Shown here: positions 11,101 through 22,509 of the stretch, piece by piece
Numbering within the stretch: the stretch's first letter is position 1
Layout of the letters: every line of letters starts with the position of its first letter
Origin: Isoetes taiwanensis
Lineage: Eukaryota; Streptophyta; Lycopodiopsida; Isoetales; Isoetaceae
Assembly: GCA_021234155.1 (NCBI GenBank)
Contig: JAJEKV010000053.1
Location: forward strand, 7,579,424-7,643,423
Length of the DNA: 64,000 nt
Direction of reading: 5' to 3'
Program-made: the position numbers and the translations under genes
The notes under the pieces: model-generated
The model's database searches: none
What the model saw: only the letters and a program-made list of their open reading frames with translations
Told to the model about the DNA's origin: nothing

Positions 11101-11983
11101 TGTAGCACAATAACAGGGGTTCCAGGGGGATTTGATATGGATGTAAAAATGATAATTCCTGAAATCATAGACCATATATCCCTAAAACAATTGAATGAGT
11201 TGTTATAAAAAAAAAACACAGATTCAAGATAGAAAATAATCATATTGGCTCCTTGGGTATATTGGTTATAATAGTTTTATTAGGACATTGAGTTATTTTG
11301 GTAGAGGTTCGAGCCCCCGTATTTAATATTCTAAAATCTTAGGCAAGCCGTATTAGAGGTTCGATATTCCCTCAAAACCTTAGGCGAACTCGTATTTCAT
11401 ATTTCAAAATTATAGATGCCTCCAATCATAAATGACCATAAGCAAAATGAGAGGTACCCAAAGGCCCCAACATACATTCTGGGCCACAGGGTCGATAGAT
11501 CCGACGATTGTGGTAGTCCAGCGTGCACCTCGTTTAGAATATGTAGCACAATAACAGGGGTTCTAGGGGATTTGATATGGATGTAAAAATGATAATTCTG
11601 AAAACCATAGACCATATATCCTTAGAACAATTGAATGGGTTGTAATAAAAAAAAAAACATAGATTCAAGATAGAAAATAATCATATTAGCTCATTGGGTA
11701 TAGTGGTTACAATAGTCTTATTAGGACATTGAGTTATTTTGGTAGAGATTTGAGCCCCTGTATTTCATATTCTAAAACCTTAGGCAAAGCCGTATTAGAG
11801 GTTCGATATTCCCTCAAAAACCTTAGGCGAACTCGTATTTCATATTTCAAAATCATAGATTTCACAGAAATAAATGACCATAAGCGAAACGAGAGGTACC
11901 CAGAGGCCCCAACGTACATTCTGGGCCATAGGATCGACAGATCCAACAATTGTGGTAGTCCAGGGTGCACCTCGTTTAGAATA
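11101..11983 (+). repeat. Tandem pair of ~441-bp units with tRNA-like Pol III promoter (SINE-like)
   Basis: Unit 1 (11101-11541) and unit 2 (11542-11983) both start TGTAGCACAATAACAGGGG and are highly similar; the first bases of a third copy follow at 11984. Each holds an A-box-like TTGGCTCCTTGGG / TTAGCTCATTGGG (11245-11257 and 11686-11698). About 50 nt on is a B-box-like GGTTCGAGCCC (11306-11316, mutated in unit 2). Between them GTCTTATTAGGAC could form a decayed anticodon arm. A third dispersed copy lies at 47411-47762. The best reading is a tRNA-derived SINE or a tRNA relic inside a larger repeat. No functional tRNA can be folded. Confidence 0.6.
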
Positions 11984-13590
11984 TGTAGCAACCTAGACAT
12001 AAGCAACCTAGTTGTTATATGGAAGAAGGATGTGCTTGTATTTAATCAAAAGGAGCTATACTAATGCCTAATAAAAGCAATATAGGTAGAGTGTCTATAA
12101 GTGCTTTAGTAATATTTATCTACAAACTATGAAGGTCCAGTTACAAGGGAAATTTCACTCTTCACAATGACAGCGTAGTATAAGTATTGGAGAAAGATGC
12201 ACAAGCTATTGCAATATTATATTATATCAAAATACCATTTGTTTTGCAATGCAATGACATCCAAAGAAAAGTGAAAAAGCATGAATACTTGCCTTAACAA
12301 TCTATTACGGTTTGAATAACCTTAGAAACCCTAGGATACAACGTTCTTCAGTAGCTTCATTCTAAGGGGATCACTTGTTTATTTTTATTTCTTTGTCAAC
12401 TTTCTAATTTGCATGCCAAACGTATAACCCTCTAAGAAAAACAAATTGAACATGTCTAAAGCCACACTAGTTCTTCCATAACATGCATTTATTTTGACTT
12501 AACTTTTCCATGGCATTGTTTGATCCAGTGTAATTTAGATAACAACAATTACCCCTAGGTAATATTAGAAAAATATCTCCTTGACTATCCCACCAATTTT
12601 TACTCAAACATTTGCCCCAAGCTTGCCCTACTGCTAGTTTCGTATATCTAATTGGCATTCAATTGATTCTTATAGTCCATGGATTGAATTAATTTTTGTT
12701 GGGAAAGAAAATGTTAATAATGGCATACATAACTAGCCTAAAGGTAATTCTTCAAGAAATAATACCATGGCAAGACCTCAGGAATGACCCTAAGCTCCTA
12801 CTATTCTTGATAGGCTTGTTATCCAGAAGCGCAAAAATTGCCTTTGACATTTTAAAATGACACTAAGGAATAGGTACAATTTGGAAAGTTGGCCAGCCGG
12901 AGACCATTACAAAATGATAGGTAGGGCCGAAGTTTAGTAAGACTAAAGTGTTCATGCACGAAAGACTAAACAATATTTGTGTGGCGAAAAATTCCAACTC
13001 AGCAACCTAAAAAAACCCAGGTGACAGGCCAGGAGTAAAATTTGGCCATTCGGACAAGATTCTTCTCTCGCATGGCAGTCGTCAGAATTCGAGAAAGCCG
13101 CCCGCCAGCTTTACCGTGCAGAATTACCCCTGCAATCTCATAAGTCTTGAATACCATAGCTATGGCATCTTAGTGGTGGCAAGTTGTCAATTTGAGGACG
13201 ATGGTTTGCCGGTTTTTTTTATTTTGAGCTCCCAGGAAGGCTCTGCTTTGAAAATAAAAAGACAGCTTTTGCTTTGTCTGGACGCAAGTGTACGTTAATG
13301 GTTCTCTAATTTAACAGATGCTCACTCATTGTAGAGACTCTGCGTAAAACAGAAGGCATCTCCCAGTTTTTGGCATTTGGGATAGATTCTGCTGTTTCCT
13401 CCTTGACCCATCCACCAGAAATGTGATGCTCATCTTCCGTTATGGCTTTTAGGGCCCATCTCCATTAGGGTATTTTACCGGAAATTCCACCGGCACGTTT
13501 TGTCGTTCCCATTACTTTCACCCCAACCGATTTCGATTGACATGGCACCACATCCGGGACTTTTTTCAGATGCACCATCACTGCATCTGA
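11984..13590. other. No recognisable gene
   Basis: AT-rich intergenic DNA. A minus-strand open stretch at 12467-12658 contains AWGKCLSKNWWDSQGD but matches nothing I recognise. From about 13030 the GC content rises toward the trihelix locus, which would fit its promoter and 5' leader. No specific motif is assigned. Confidence 0.4.
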
Positions 13591-14016
13591 AAAACTGAAG
13601 TGATGCTGGAGTTTGTCGTTTATAGCGTATCAAAACTGGCTTCTCCGGTTCATAACCGGCTTTGTCACTACTGTACTAACAGAACTTCCCGCCATCTAGT
13701 TGTTCCAGAAATGAATGCCACGAATTTGCCCTTTGGTCTACAATTCTTCATTCACGAATTGGAGTTCCGCTGCGTCTTCACATCCAGCATGAGGGGAAAC
13801 AACAGGCACCAATTCAATGGCCAAAATTCGAGCTTCAGAATTTACTCATATGCATAGAGCCAGAGCCAGAGCCAGAACCAGAACCAGAACCAGGTAGTTT
13901 TTTGTTAAAAATTTTTATTCTATGCATGTCTACTCTGCCCGAAATTCTATCTTGTTTTTATTCTTCTTTTAAGTAAAATTGGAATGGATGTTTTTACTGT
14001 TCTTCTCTCTTTACAG

Positions 14017-15088
14017 AGATCTTTCTCAGACCTCCTTGATGGTTCTGAAGAAGATTATGTGCAAGAGACTCAAAGCATAGGGGAGCATTATCCTTTCTTT
14101 CCTTTTCCAAACCATATTCGCAATCCTATTGAAGGCCATGCACATTCTGCCATGTTCCCTTCTGCCAATCCAATATCCACTGATGCCACTCATTCTGCCA
14201 ATCAAGCTAAACCAAGACAATATGTCAGCACTCATTGGACTGTAAATGAGTTAATGATTCTTCAAGCTGCCAAAAAAGATGATGACGAGAAACACTTGTT
14301 TGGTGGCAGTAGAGAAAAAATGAAGAGAAGAGAGGAGAGATGGATTGACATTGAAGACTTTTGTTGGAAGTACGATGTTAAGAGGTCTGCAAAAGCTTGC
14401 TTGGCCAAGTGGGAGAGTTTGGCTGGGGAATTCAAGAAAAATAAATGATTATGAGCGGGAAATTCCAAGTGGTCGCAATAGTTACTGGCAAATGACTAGT
14501 GCAGAATGGAAGGACTGCAATTTGCCAGTCAACTTCCACTTCAAGGTCTACGATGCCATGGACCAGTGGTATGGGAGAAAGACCTCGGTAAATCCCACTG
14601 GACTAGTGTCTGAATATTCTATTCCAGCCTCCTTCACGACAACAAATGCAACTACAGGTAACATGCTTCAACTCTTCATCATGCTTTAGGTTTTCAATTC
14701 ATTGGATCTTAATTTCTGTGGTTGTTTTTTAGAGAATGAACCAGATTTAACTCAAGGTGATAACAATGCAACTGAAAGCCCTGACACACCAGTTGATGGT
14801 GATGTTCCAAAAGCCAGCAGTACTATACCAGATCATAGTTCAGGAAAGAAGAGGGCAAGGATTCCTCGTGGAGTTGATGGTTGGATTAACTTAATGCAAC
14901 AGAGCGAAGAAGCTAAGGTTGAGTGGCATGCAAGGCAAGAAAGCATGCAGAAGGACTTGCATGCGGAGCACATTGCTATGAAGAAACAAAGTCTTGACAT
15001 TGCAGCTACTGCTGCTAATGCTCTTAAGGTTATGGCTGAAGGTTTTGTGCAACTCTGCCAAAACCAGTCTACTTCTAGGCAGAATTAG
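14017..15088 (+). pseudogene. Trihelix (GT-type) transcription factor with frameshift
   Basis: Exons 14017-14657 and 14733-15088 are separated by a GT-AG intron with matching phase. Exon 2 encodes a trihelix DNA-binding domain: HWTVNELMILQAAKKDD, then RWIDIEDFCWKYDVKRSAKAC and KWESLAGEFKK, then NDYERE and SYWQM. These are the helix tryptophans and K-x-DYE / YW motifs of plant GT factors. Exon 3 gives a basic patch (GKKRARIPRG) and a long charged helix likely to be a coiled coil. A five-A run at 14437-14441 shifts the frame in mid-domain: the C-terminal half is only in frame if one A is removed. An upstream exon ends at 13893 (Gln/Asn/Ser repeats before GTAGTT), but its frame has a TAG at 13855-13857, so the start is uncertain; the first in-frame Met of exon 2 is near 14152. 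This is either a young pseudogene or a one-base assembly error. Confidence 0.75.
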
Positions 15089-15189
15089 TGATATAGGATT
15101 ATTATTGTTTGGAGAACATCTCTCAGCAGAATCTTTTGTCATGTAATACAATATTCAATTTCTTATATTATTTTCGTCATTTAATACAA

Positions 15190-15838
15190 TGTTCATCATT
15201 TGTGTTCTAATAGATTGCATGGTTGTCCACTGTTCTGAGAGCAAAGTATTGCTGAAGAAGCCTATTGCACACTGTGGCAGCATGTTGCAGACTTGTCAAA
15301 TCCTTGACAGAATTATGAATCATGATGTGGTTTTAGCTGCACATGCAGCTTACACTGCAGAAGAAGAAAGCAGAGAAGAAAGCAGAGAAAAGATTATCTC
15401 TATCCAATCTCAATTTGTGAGAAGTGGACATAGTCTGGACATTATCATGGAAGACGCCCTGGTGCATATTTATGCAATCTGTCGTAGTATGGAACATGTT
15501 CATTGGATCTTTGAGAGCATGCTGCACCATTTTGTGGAAACATTAATGGCAGAGAACTTGCAATGGCCTTGAAATTATTTCATGTATGTAAAGGAAGCTT
15601 CTCCCTAGATAATCTAGTATATGTTGCTGCATTAAATACTTTAGGCAGCTTAGCAGCATTTGAAACTGGAAAGATTATATACAATCAAATCTGCAAAGCT
15701 GGACTTGAATGACATTGTTGTATCAAGTTGTCCTATTGGCTTATATGGTAAATTTGGGAGCGTGTTTGATGCTGAGAATGTCTTTGCTTCTTTAACCACC
15801 GGATATTTACTTACATGGAATGCACTTTTAGCTGGATA
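15190..15838 (+). pseudogene. Decayed pentatricopeptide-repeat (PPR) protein gene
   Basis: Frame pieces read like adjacent PPR motifs of the plant PLS type, involved in organelle RNA processing. FVRSGHSLDIIMEDALVHIY is at about 15418-15477 and SMEHVHWIFESMLHH follows. After a frame change near 15535, LAMALKLFHV and NTLGSLAAFETGKIIYNQ appear, then LIGLYGKFGSVFDAENVF-like and TWNALLAG up to a stop at 15838. At least two frameshifts and an internal stop are needed to link them. No start, transit peptide or E/DYW domain is present. It lies immediately downstream of the trihelix locus, in the same orientation. Confidence 0.7.
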
Positions 15839-15935
15839 ATTTTTTAGGCAACTCTGCTAAGGAGAAAAAAAAACAAAGCGCTTGTGCAGAAAACCACCTG
15901 TATCAAAATTACATTAAGGAGCAAAGACAACATAG

Positions 15936-16431
15936 AAAAACAAAGCGCTTCTCTGCTTGGGATTGGGTTAGGGCTCTGTTTCAGGTGAGATTGACTAGCC
16001 AGCAGTTGCTGCTTCATGTGTATCCTGGTGCTTGGCCGCTCTTGCGGCAGCAAGCCTTGCATCTGTGCGTGGCTTGGTTGGTGTGGCTGATTTGGAAGCG
16101 GCGGCAGTTGTGGATCTTTCAGGGGATTCAGCAGTCTGCAACCTCTCTGATTCCTCGACTCAGGTACAAGCTATTTCAAAGCTTTCTGGCGTTCCCGGGA
16201 TTAGTAGAGCGGAAGTTTGCCATTTGGCGGGACTTCTTGGGTGTTGTAGATGGTGATGGTCGGTTTGTACAGCAGTAGAGTTGCAGTTTTTCTGTGAGTT
16301 TATTGTGGAGTGTCGAGGTATCGCTGTCTTTTTGGGGCAGTTCTCCTTCCTCCTCACTTGCTTTGTAACATTACCATTCTTTTAATATATTGATGACACA
16401 GTTCTTCAAAAAAAAAAAAAACAAAGCGCTT
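15936..16431 (+). mobile_element. Short 5'-truncated L1-like LINE 3' end with poly(A) and TSD
   Basis: One frame (about 15951-16278) reads VRLTSQQLLLHVYPG, WLVWLIWKRRQLWIFQG and ERKFAIWRDFLG up to a stop. This aligns with the C-terminal end of the LINE at 32160-36115 (VALTSQQVLLAIYRS, LLWSICKRRRLYIFKG, EEYLG). A 3' UTR and an A-run (16408-16420) follow. The 15-bp AAAAACAAAGCGCTT at 15936-15950 is repeated at 16417-16431, a clean target-site duplication. A third copy of this target word lies 67 bp upstream (15869-15883), so the locus had already been duplicated. Confidence 0.85.
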
Positions 16432-16564
16432 TTGCCAAAACGTCAGTTTTATTAAACATATAGATCTCACTTTTGCCCAAAATGGGTTCAAAGGTGATAT
16501 AAAAGAGACAATGGCAGAAATATAACAACAAATGACACCATAGCCGAAGATGACAAGATAATTT

Positions 16565-16717
16565 TTATGGAAATCTTTGAACCAAGGCAGCCTTCACTTC
16601 TTTAGTAACTTCTCGCATTTGGTTCTTACTCTTGCTAATGCTGGGCAGGCCAATGTCCTCCTTGTACCAGTTCTGCCAGCTCATCAACAGAACAGCGATT
16701 GGCATAGCTTCATGCCG
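16565..16717 (-). pseudogene. Possible C-terminal exon of an unidentified gene
   Basis: On the minus strand 50 codons are open to a stop (TAA at 16565-16567), with protein-like content: AVLLMSWQNWYKEDIGLP, then a Lys-rich helix KSKNQMREVTKEVK and ALVQRFP. The frame is closed just upstream by TGA unless a splice acceptor is used. I do not recognise the family. It sits between the LINE tail and the start of the RING gene, on the opposite strand, so it may be a captured or relic exon. Confidence 0.25.
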
Positions 16718-17063
16718 TCAAGAACAGACATATCAAAATGTACAATTTGTTGGACTAAGAAATGAATAGGGAGCTCTGCTGCACTAGCTCTGCACGACTC
16801 TGAAATGTGTCGTATGCAAACGAGAGAACAACAGAAGAAACTCATAGATCAATTGCTTTGATTCCTTTAACAGAAACTCATAGAACACTGCTCAACACAA
16901 GTGAGCATGCTACACCGAGAAATAATGTTACTGATTAGTAAGGGGCATCAGGGGGGTGGTTGCGTTAGGAGGGGGTTCGTGGTGGGCATCTCCTTTAGTT
17001 GTAGTTGATTCTAGTGGAGCGGGTTTGGTATCTATGATGAGAAATATTTCGGGGTCGAGAAGC

Positions 17064-20000
17064 ATGTCATGGGTTCGAATTTTGGATGCAGTTAGGGATC
17101 TTTCGGCACACTGCAGCCTCATGTGTTTTTCAGCCTTCTTGGTTTTGAAGCTTAGCGGCAGGACACACGTTTCTTGGTGGTAAGACTTTCTGTATGTTAG
17201 GAAGTTTTAAGCCTTGCATGCAGTGTTAAGACAAACATCCCCAAGTGCAAACATGAGACTTGGAGCCCTCTTTCTTCTTTCTGTTCATGCTTGCTAAAAA
17301 GTCCTAATTTGGAAGGGGTAAACGTGCCGTTGGCCAGTCAGAACTGTTTAAATTTTGTGAGAGAAGAAAGAGTATTCACTAGCTTTTTAAAACGTTACAA
17401 CAGCTTCCACAAGCTGCACTCATGCACTTAACTTTTATCTTCTGGCCATTTAGCTCACTAGTCAATTCTGGATGTTTTCTACCTCAGTGTTATTATTAAT
17501 CTGGATGTCCTTGAACTTGCCATTTCAATTATTTGTGGCAGTTTCTGAGCCATTGAATGCTAAAATTCCATTCTTACTTTTAACCATGTTACAATCTCAG
17601 GTGGATATTCTGCCCACTTTGGATTTTCCATGTTGTTGTTGCTCGGGGACGCTTTTCCATTCCAGCTCCTTCGCCTCCACGTGATCGCCATGTGTGTGTT
17701 CCTTCAAACCTAAGTTTCCTTTTTCTTAACTGCTTGAATTTTTTGAAAGCTCACCACTGTCGAAATATAATGTTGGTTTTCTTCTTTCTCAGTGGGCTCC
17801 ATGTCATGCAGTTATTGCAGTTCCGTTGCTGGTTGCATTTGAGTTGCTGCTCTGCTCCTTTCTTGACAGCAATCAAGGTAGATTAAATTTCAGTCAAGTA
17901 TTTCCAGGTTATTATTGGCGGGAGAAGTGGGTGAGTGCAACTCTCACAACGTGGTATGTGGTCCCTTGCTTCAAAAAAAAAAAAGAAAAAAAAAAAGTTT
18001 GAAGGTTTGGCCAGATGATCCTGAGGCCCAGTATATTGGACATGCCCAAAATAGAGGGCGAAGTTGGTCAATGAATTTAGCCAGTTGTAGAGGAAAAGAT
18101 GACTCAGTCAGTAGTGATCATGCTGAACTGGAAAAATGAAGGCGAGAGATTTAAGTTCCATTAGTTCTCTGGTTTATCACGTAATTCCTTCGCCTAATCA
18201 AAAGTTGTACATGTATGCAAAAAATCTAACATGAACTTCATTGTCATAATAATGTGGCAATCTAAACACAAGGGTAGATTGCATTTACAACATCCATATA
18301 AGGAGTGCTAATTTTAAATATCAATGTTTTAGCCCCATAATGGTGTCATATAACTACTTCGTGGAATGAACTGGCTCGTATTCTCAACTTCTTGATTTGG
18401 TGCTGTTCTGCTGTTTTTTATTGCTTGATTTTTGTGCTGTTATGGTTTTTATTTTCTCTGACATGTTCAGTTTGATGAGTTGTAAAAACTTGTTTAGGTT
18501 TTGGAACTCCCATCATAAGCTTGAAAATAGTTTTTATTCCTCTCTTGATCTTAGAAGCAGCAATCCTGGTGGATCATTTCAGGTCAGTTATAATAACGGG
18601 AATCTGGAATGGTGTTTTGTGATTGGTGGTTTCACGCGTCATGTACGTATATTTCAGAAAGATGCTATTGCTGTCTGATGCAGGATGTGCAGGGCCTTAA
18701 TGCCTGCTGATGAAGAGAGCTTGACTGATGAAATCATCTGGGAGACATTACCGGTACAGTAGTAACTTCAAAGATTGATAAAGGAGCTGCTTCGCCATTT
18801 TTTATATTTGCAGAATAGTTTGGTATAACATTCCGGAAGATGTACCAATTATTTTGCTACTCTTTTCATGTCTGCAGCACTTCTGGATAGCTGTCTCAAT
18901 GGTCTTCTTCATGGCAGCTACTGTGTTCACAATGTTAAAACTAACTGGTAAGGCTCACATCTGAATGTTGATTTTCGTCTTTTAACACATGTCAACAAAG
19001 GGAAGGTGCAATTTGGTGACCAATTGGCAAACAACAAAATATTGGGTGGTTGTTGATTTGTATGAATTCATCTTTTGCCCACATAAGAAAACAAGAAGCC
19101 ACGAATGTTCCTAACAGAACTGGTAAATGTTAAACTGATCCTTGGTTGTCTTCCTTGTTCCCACAGGCGATTTTTCTGGTCTCGGATGGTGGGATTTGTT
19201 CATCAACTTTGGGTAACCTTTTAAGAATATTCTCTATCTATGTTTTAAAGTTCCACTTTCTGTTTGCAATATTTTGAAGATAAATGTTGGCATATTCTTC
19301 TTTCTTGCAGGATTGCAGAATGCTTTACATTTCTGGTTTGCAAAAAGCGGTCAAATCCTGTAATTCATCAGCCACAGCATAGAGCAGCGATGGTGAAGAC
19401 TCTTGAGAGGATTGAATCAACGTGTAGCAGCACTTCAGCCCTGTCTGTGGGTGGGGAAGTTGAAGATATGGATGAAGGCATGTGTGGGAAAGAAGATATA
19501 GGAGGCCATATTATCAAAGTACCGATTATTATCTTCCAAATCTTGCTCTGCATGCGATTGGAGGTGAGTCTATTCAGTTCTATCATGTGTTTGATAAAGG
19601 CCGACTACATATAATGACCTGATATGCATTAGGATATGCTAGATATACTGAAAGCAAGAGATTATATACCTTATCCTGTCACCGTGAAGGAAAAAAGATC
19701 CTAAACATTTAAGCTATTGGAAGGAACTTCATTTTGTATTCTCTGAAGTTGTTCCCTTCTGCATTTGGCAATGTGGACGAAAGGACTCAGAAGAATGATT
19801 TCCTTTTATTCTATGTTGTCTGAGATCATATGAGACCAAATTATGTACATAATTGGTATTGATTGACTAAGAAAAATGCTTTTGTTTGACACATATCCCT
19901 TCTTTAGGAACTCCTAGTATCAAATTTACAGACCTTTCTGTTTGGACGGCTTGCTTGTTGCATTTGCTTAGAAAATTTGTCGACTGTAATCTTTCTGTTC

Positions 20001-21641
20001 TAGAACATGCCATTGTACGGCGTGCCTGTTATTTCATGTGCAAGTAGTCTTCTTGCTGCTCTATCCACCATGGTATTTTAATGCATAGGCACAAATGAAG
20101 GAGCCAGGTTGGAGAATCATGTGCGTAGAGTGGTTCTCGAGGACTAGAAGGGGTGAATAACAGGTTTTTTAACCTTTTTATTGTGCAGGGAACTCCCCCA
20201 AGGGCCAAACATATACCCATGGGTATTATCTTTATGCCTTTGCTGCTGATACAAGGAGTGGCAATATTATTTTCATTTCTACAGTTAGTAGAAAGGTTAT
20301 ACATCATCATGCATGCTGGACATAGGGCCAGGACGCCATTTGCCATGTTTGCTGATGCACATGATTGTTGCTGTTTTCTGCATCATGGATCCAGGTAATT
20401 GCTTTGTTAGGAAGTACAAACAAAAATGGCAAGATCTGGGCAGGAATAAAGGATAGCTTTAGTTGTAGTGTGTAATTTTGCTTTTAGTTAGGATTAAAGT
20501 ATCACTTTAGTTGTAGTGTGTAAATTTGCTTTCAGTTGCTGTTGTTTAATTATTGTTATTGTCCCAATGTTTAGCTACTTCATTGTTTGGGCAGACTTCT
20601 TGGTTGGTGGTCAATTGATGAAGGGAGCAAGGAGGAACATATTAGACTACTGACTGCTGATCCATCTACGTAAAAGTTTTGGCTCCTAATTACTCTTCTA
20701 GTTTGAAATAAACTGATCAGTGCAGGAAAATTTAATTGTACATAAATTTCTCTTTAACTTCACGTTGATTGCCTGAACAGATATCGAACGTTTCCAGGGC
20801 CAACTCCAGATGTTGTAAAAAAGATGGGAAGAAAAGACCTTGCAGAACAGGTGGCGTTTTGTTCAAAAATAGCTAGGAGTTCTCCTCTGAACTACTTTGT
20901 ATTCCTGAACTAAGTTTCTTAATGTTTTGGCAGATCTTTAGATTACAATCTGCATTAGGAGAGCAAACTGAAATTGCAAATTATCAGCAACAGGAATTTG
21001 ATCGCTTGCAAAGTGTATTAAACTCAACCTTTTCGTTTCCAGTATTTTATTCCAAGAACAGGAAGACAAAAGAAGGAAGAAAAGAGAAGGGGGAGGTTTT
21101 TAACTGGCTGAAAGAGATAGTAAACTCATTAAAAAAAAACAATATTGTAGGAAGATTCTCCTTTTCATTCTCTATGCCTTATGTTATCGGCCATGGTCCT
21201 CAAGCATATGAACCATTTTTTAACTTTGTCCTTGAATCTGTTGTGTATTTAAGCATGGCAGTATTCATTTTGGTGTGCTGATCTCGGAAATTTGATTTGA
21301 ATGTGGTCATGGCTGTCATCTTTGTCCATATATGCAGCAAGGGCTATTGGGTTAGGGTACGCGCATAACTATCCTCTGTTCCTTACCAGCGAGTGTTAAA
21401 ATTTTTACAGGAGAAGGAGTGTAGAGTTTGCTTTGAACGTGAGATATCAGTTGTGTTGATTCCATGCAAGCATAGAGTCCTATGCAGGTACTGTATATTT
21501 ATCATTCTATGCCATGCAAATTTAAATAAAAATATAATTATTCATTCTGTTTGTACTTTCAGCACGTGCTCCGAGAAATGCAAACTTTGTCCAGTGTGCA
21601 GATCAGGCATTGGAGAACGGATGATGGTATTTGATGTGTAA
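17064..21641 (+). CDS. Transmembrane Fragile-X-F-associated (TMEM185-like) protein with C-terminal RING finger
   Basis: Fourteen exons join in frame: 17064-17179, 17601-17691, 17793-17877, 18498-18582, 18684-18753, 18878-18947, 19167-19212, 19311-19563, 20189-20394, 20595-20669, 20781-20850, 20934-21014, 21411-21487 and 21563-21641. All introns are GT-AG, and the total is 1404 nt (467 aa), the length usual for this plant family. The N-terminus MSWVRILDAVRDLSAH matches the family start, so 17064 is chosen over in-frame upstream ATGs. Hydrophobic segments follow (PLWIFHVVVARGRFS, PLLVAFELLLC, IPLLILEAAILVDHF, HFWIAVSMVFFMAATVF, GWWDLFINFGIAECF, VPIIIFQILLCM, IFMPLLLIQGVAILF). A Gln-rich helix then leads to the C-terminal RING (CRVCFE ... 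PCKHRVLC ... CSEKCKLCPVC). The known family is annotated as membrane proteins with a RING domain, presumably E3 ligases of endomembranes; that role is inference. No disabling change is seen. Confidence 0.95.
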
Positions 21642-22509
21642 ATAATCTAAGCGCAGTTTGAAGTTTTGGGTTTTGCAAACTTTTGCGCATGGTGGAAGTC
21701 TCTGTACAGATTTACTGAATACCCGGGGTTGATCCAATAATTAGATAGGAAGGCAACAGAAGGGTCACCCCCATTTGCTTTAACTTGCAGCAGCGTTGAG
21801 ATTTAGGTTTCCACCCGTTTCTCTGATCCTGCTCTCATTTTATATGGTGTATGTACAAACACAGATTGGATTTATCTGGGATGCTATCCTGCTTCTTTCA
21901 TTTTCTCAACTTGAATTGAGAGTGTATACAGATAAATAATCATATTCTGCTTGTGCAGTTGTGAAGCACAATGTCATTGACTCATCCTTCTTTTGTACAT
22001 GGATGTCAATAGATGTTGTTTTACTATACGGAAGCGTCAGAACATAACATAGGAATTTTGGCGCGTCAAAGAAAGAGAACCCAAAGAAAGAGAACCCGAA
22101 TGTTGTTCTTGAAATCTGGAGCAAGAAGACCAGATAGAAGCCTAAATATTACATATGCCATATCAATATCTTATTGGGTTTCAAGCATATGATGAGCATT
22201 GATCGATCTAAAAGCATGACTAACCACCAGAGGCAAAACCATTGAATGAACCAGGTAATATTCAAATGCTTACTAGGTTACCACTACTCAAGCTTGGCAT
22301 ACAAATAAATTTAGTGCGGAAGTTGTTTCAGGAGGTCTTTGGTGCGATGTGGGAATTGATCTACCATGAACAAGGTCCAAGTTTATCAAAAGATGGCGTT
22401 CTTAGCATGCTTAAGCTTGTTTTTTTTGTCTTTTTCTTTTTCTATTTTTTAGATTTTAGTATGATTAGCAACTCAATGACCAACCTAAGCTAATCTATTC
22501 ACTAAATGC
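21642..22509. other. Downstream flank of the RING gene; no further gene
   Basis: This holds the presumed 3' UTR of the RING gene, then AT-rich DNA. A direct duplication, AAAGAAAGAGAACCC, lies at about 22070-22098. A plus-strand ORF at 22242-22493 has no recognisable content. Confidence 0.45.

Noticed and set aside
11245-11320. Functional tRNA gene
   Set aside because: A- and B-box-like words are present, but the acceptor stem does not pair and the anticodon stem has only about three pairs. It is better called a SINE or tRNA relic.
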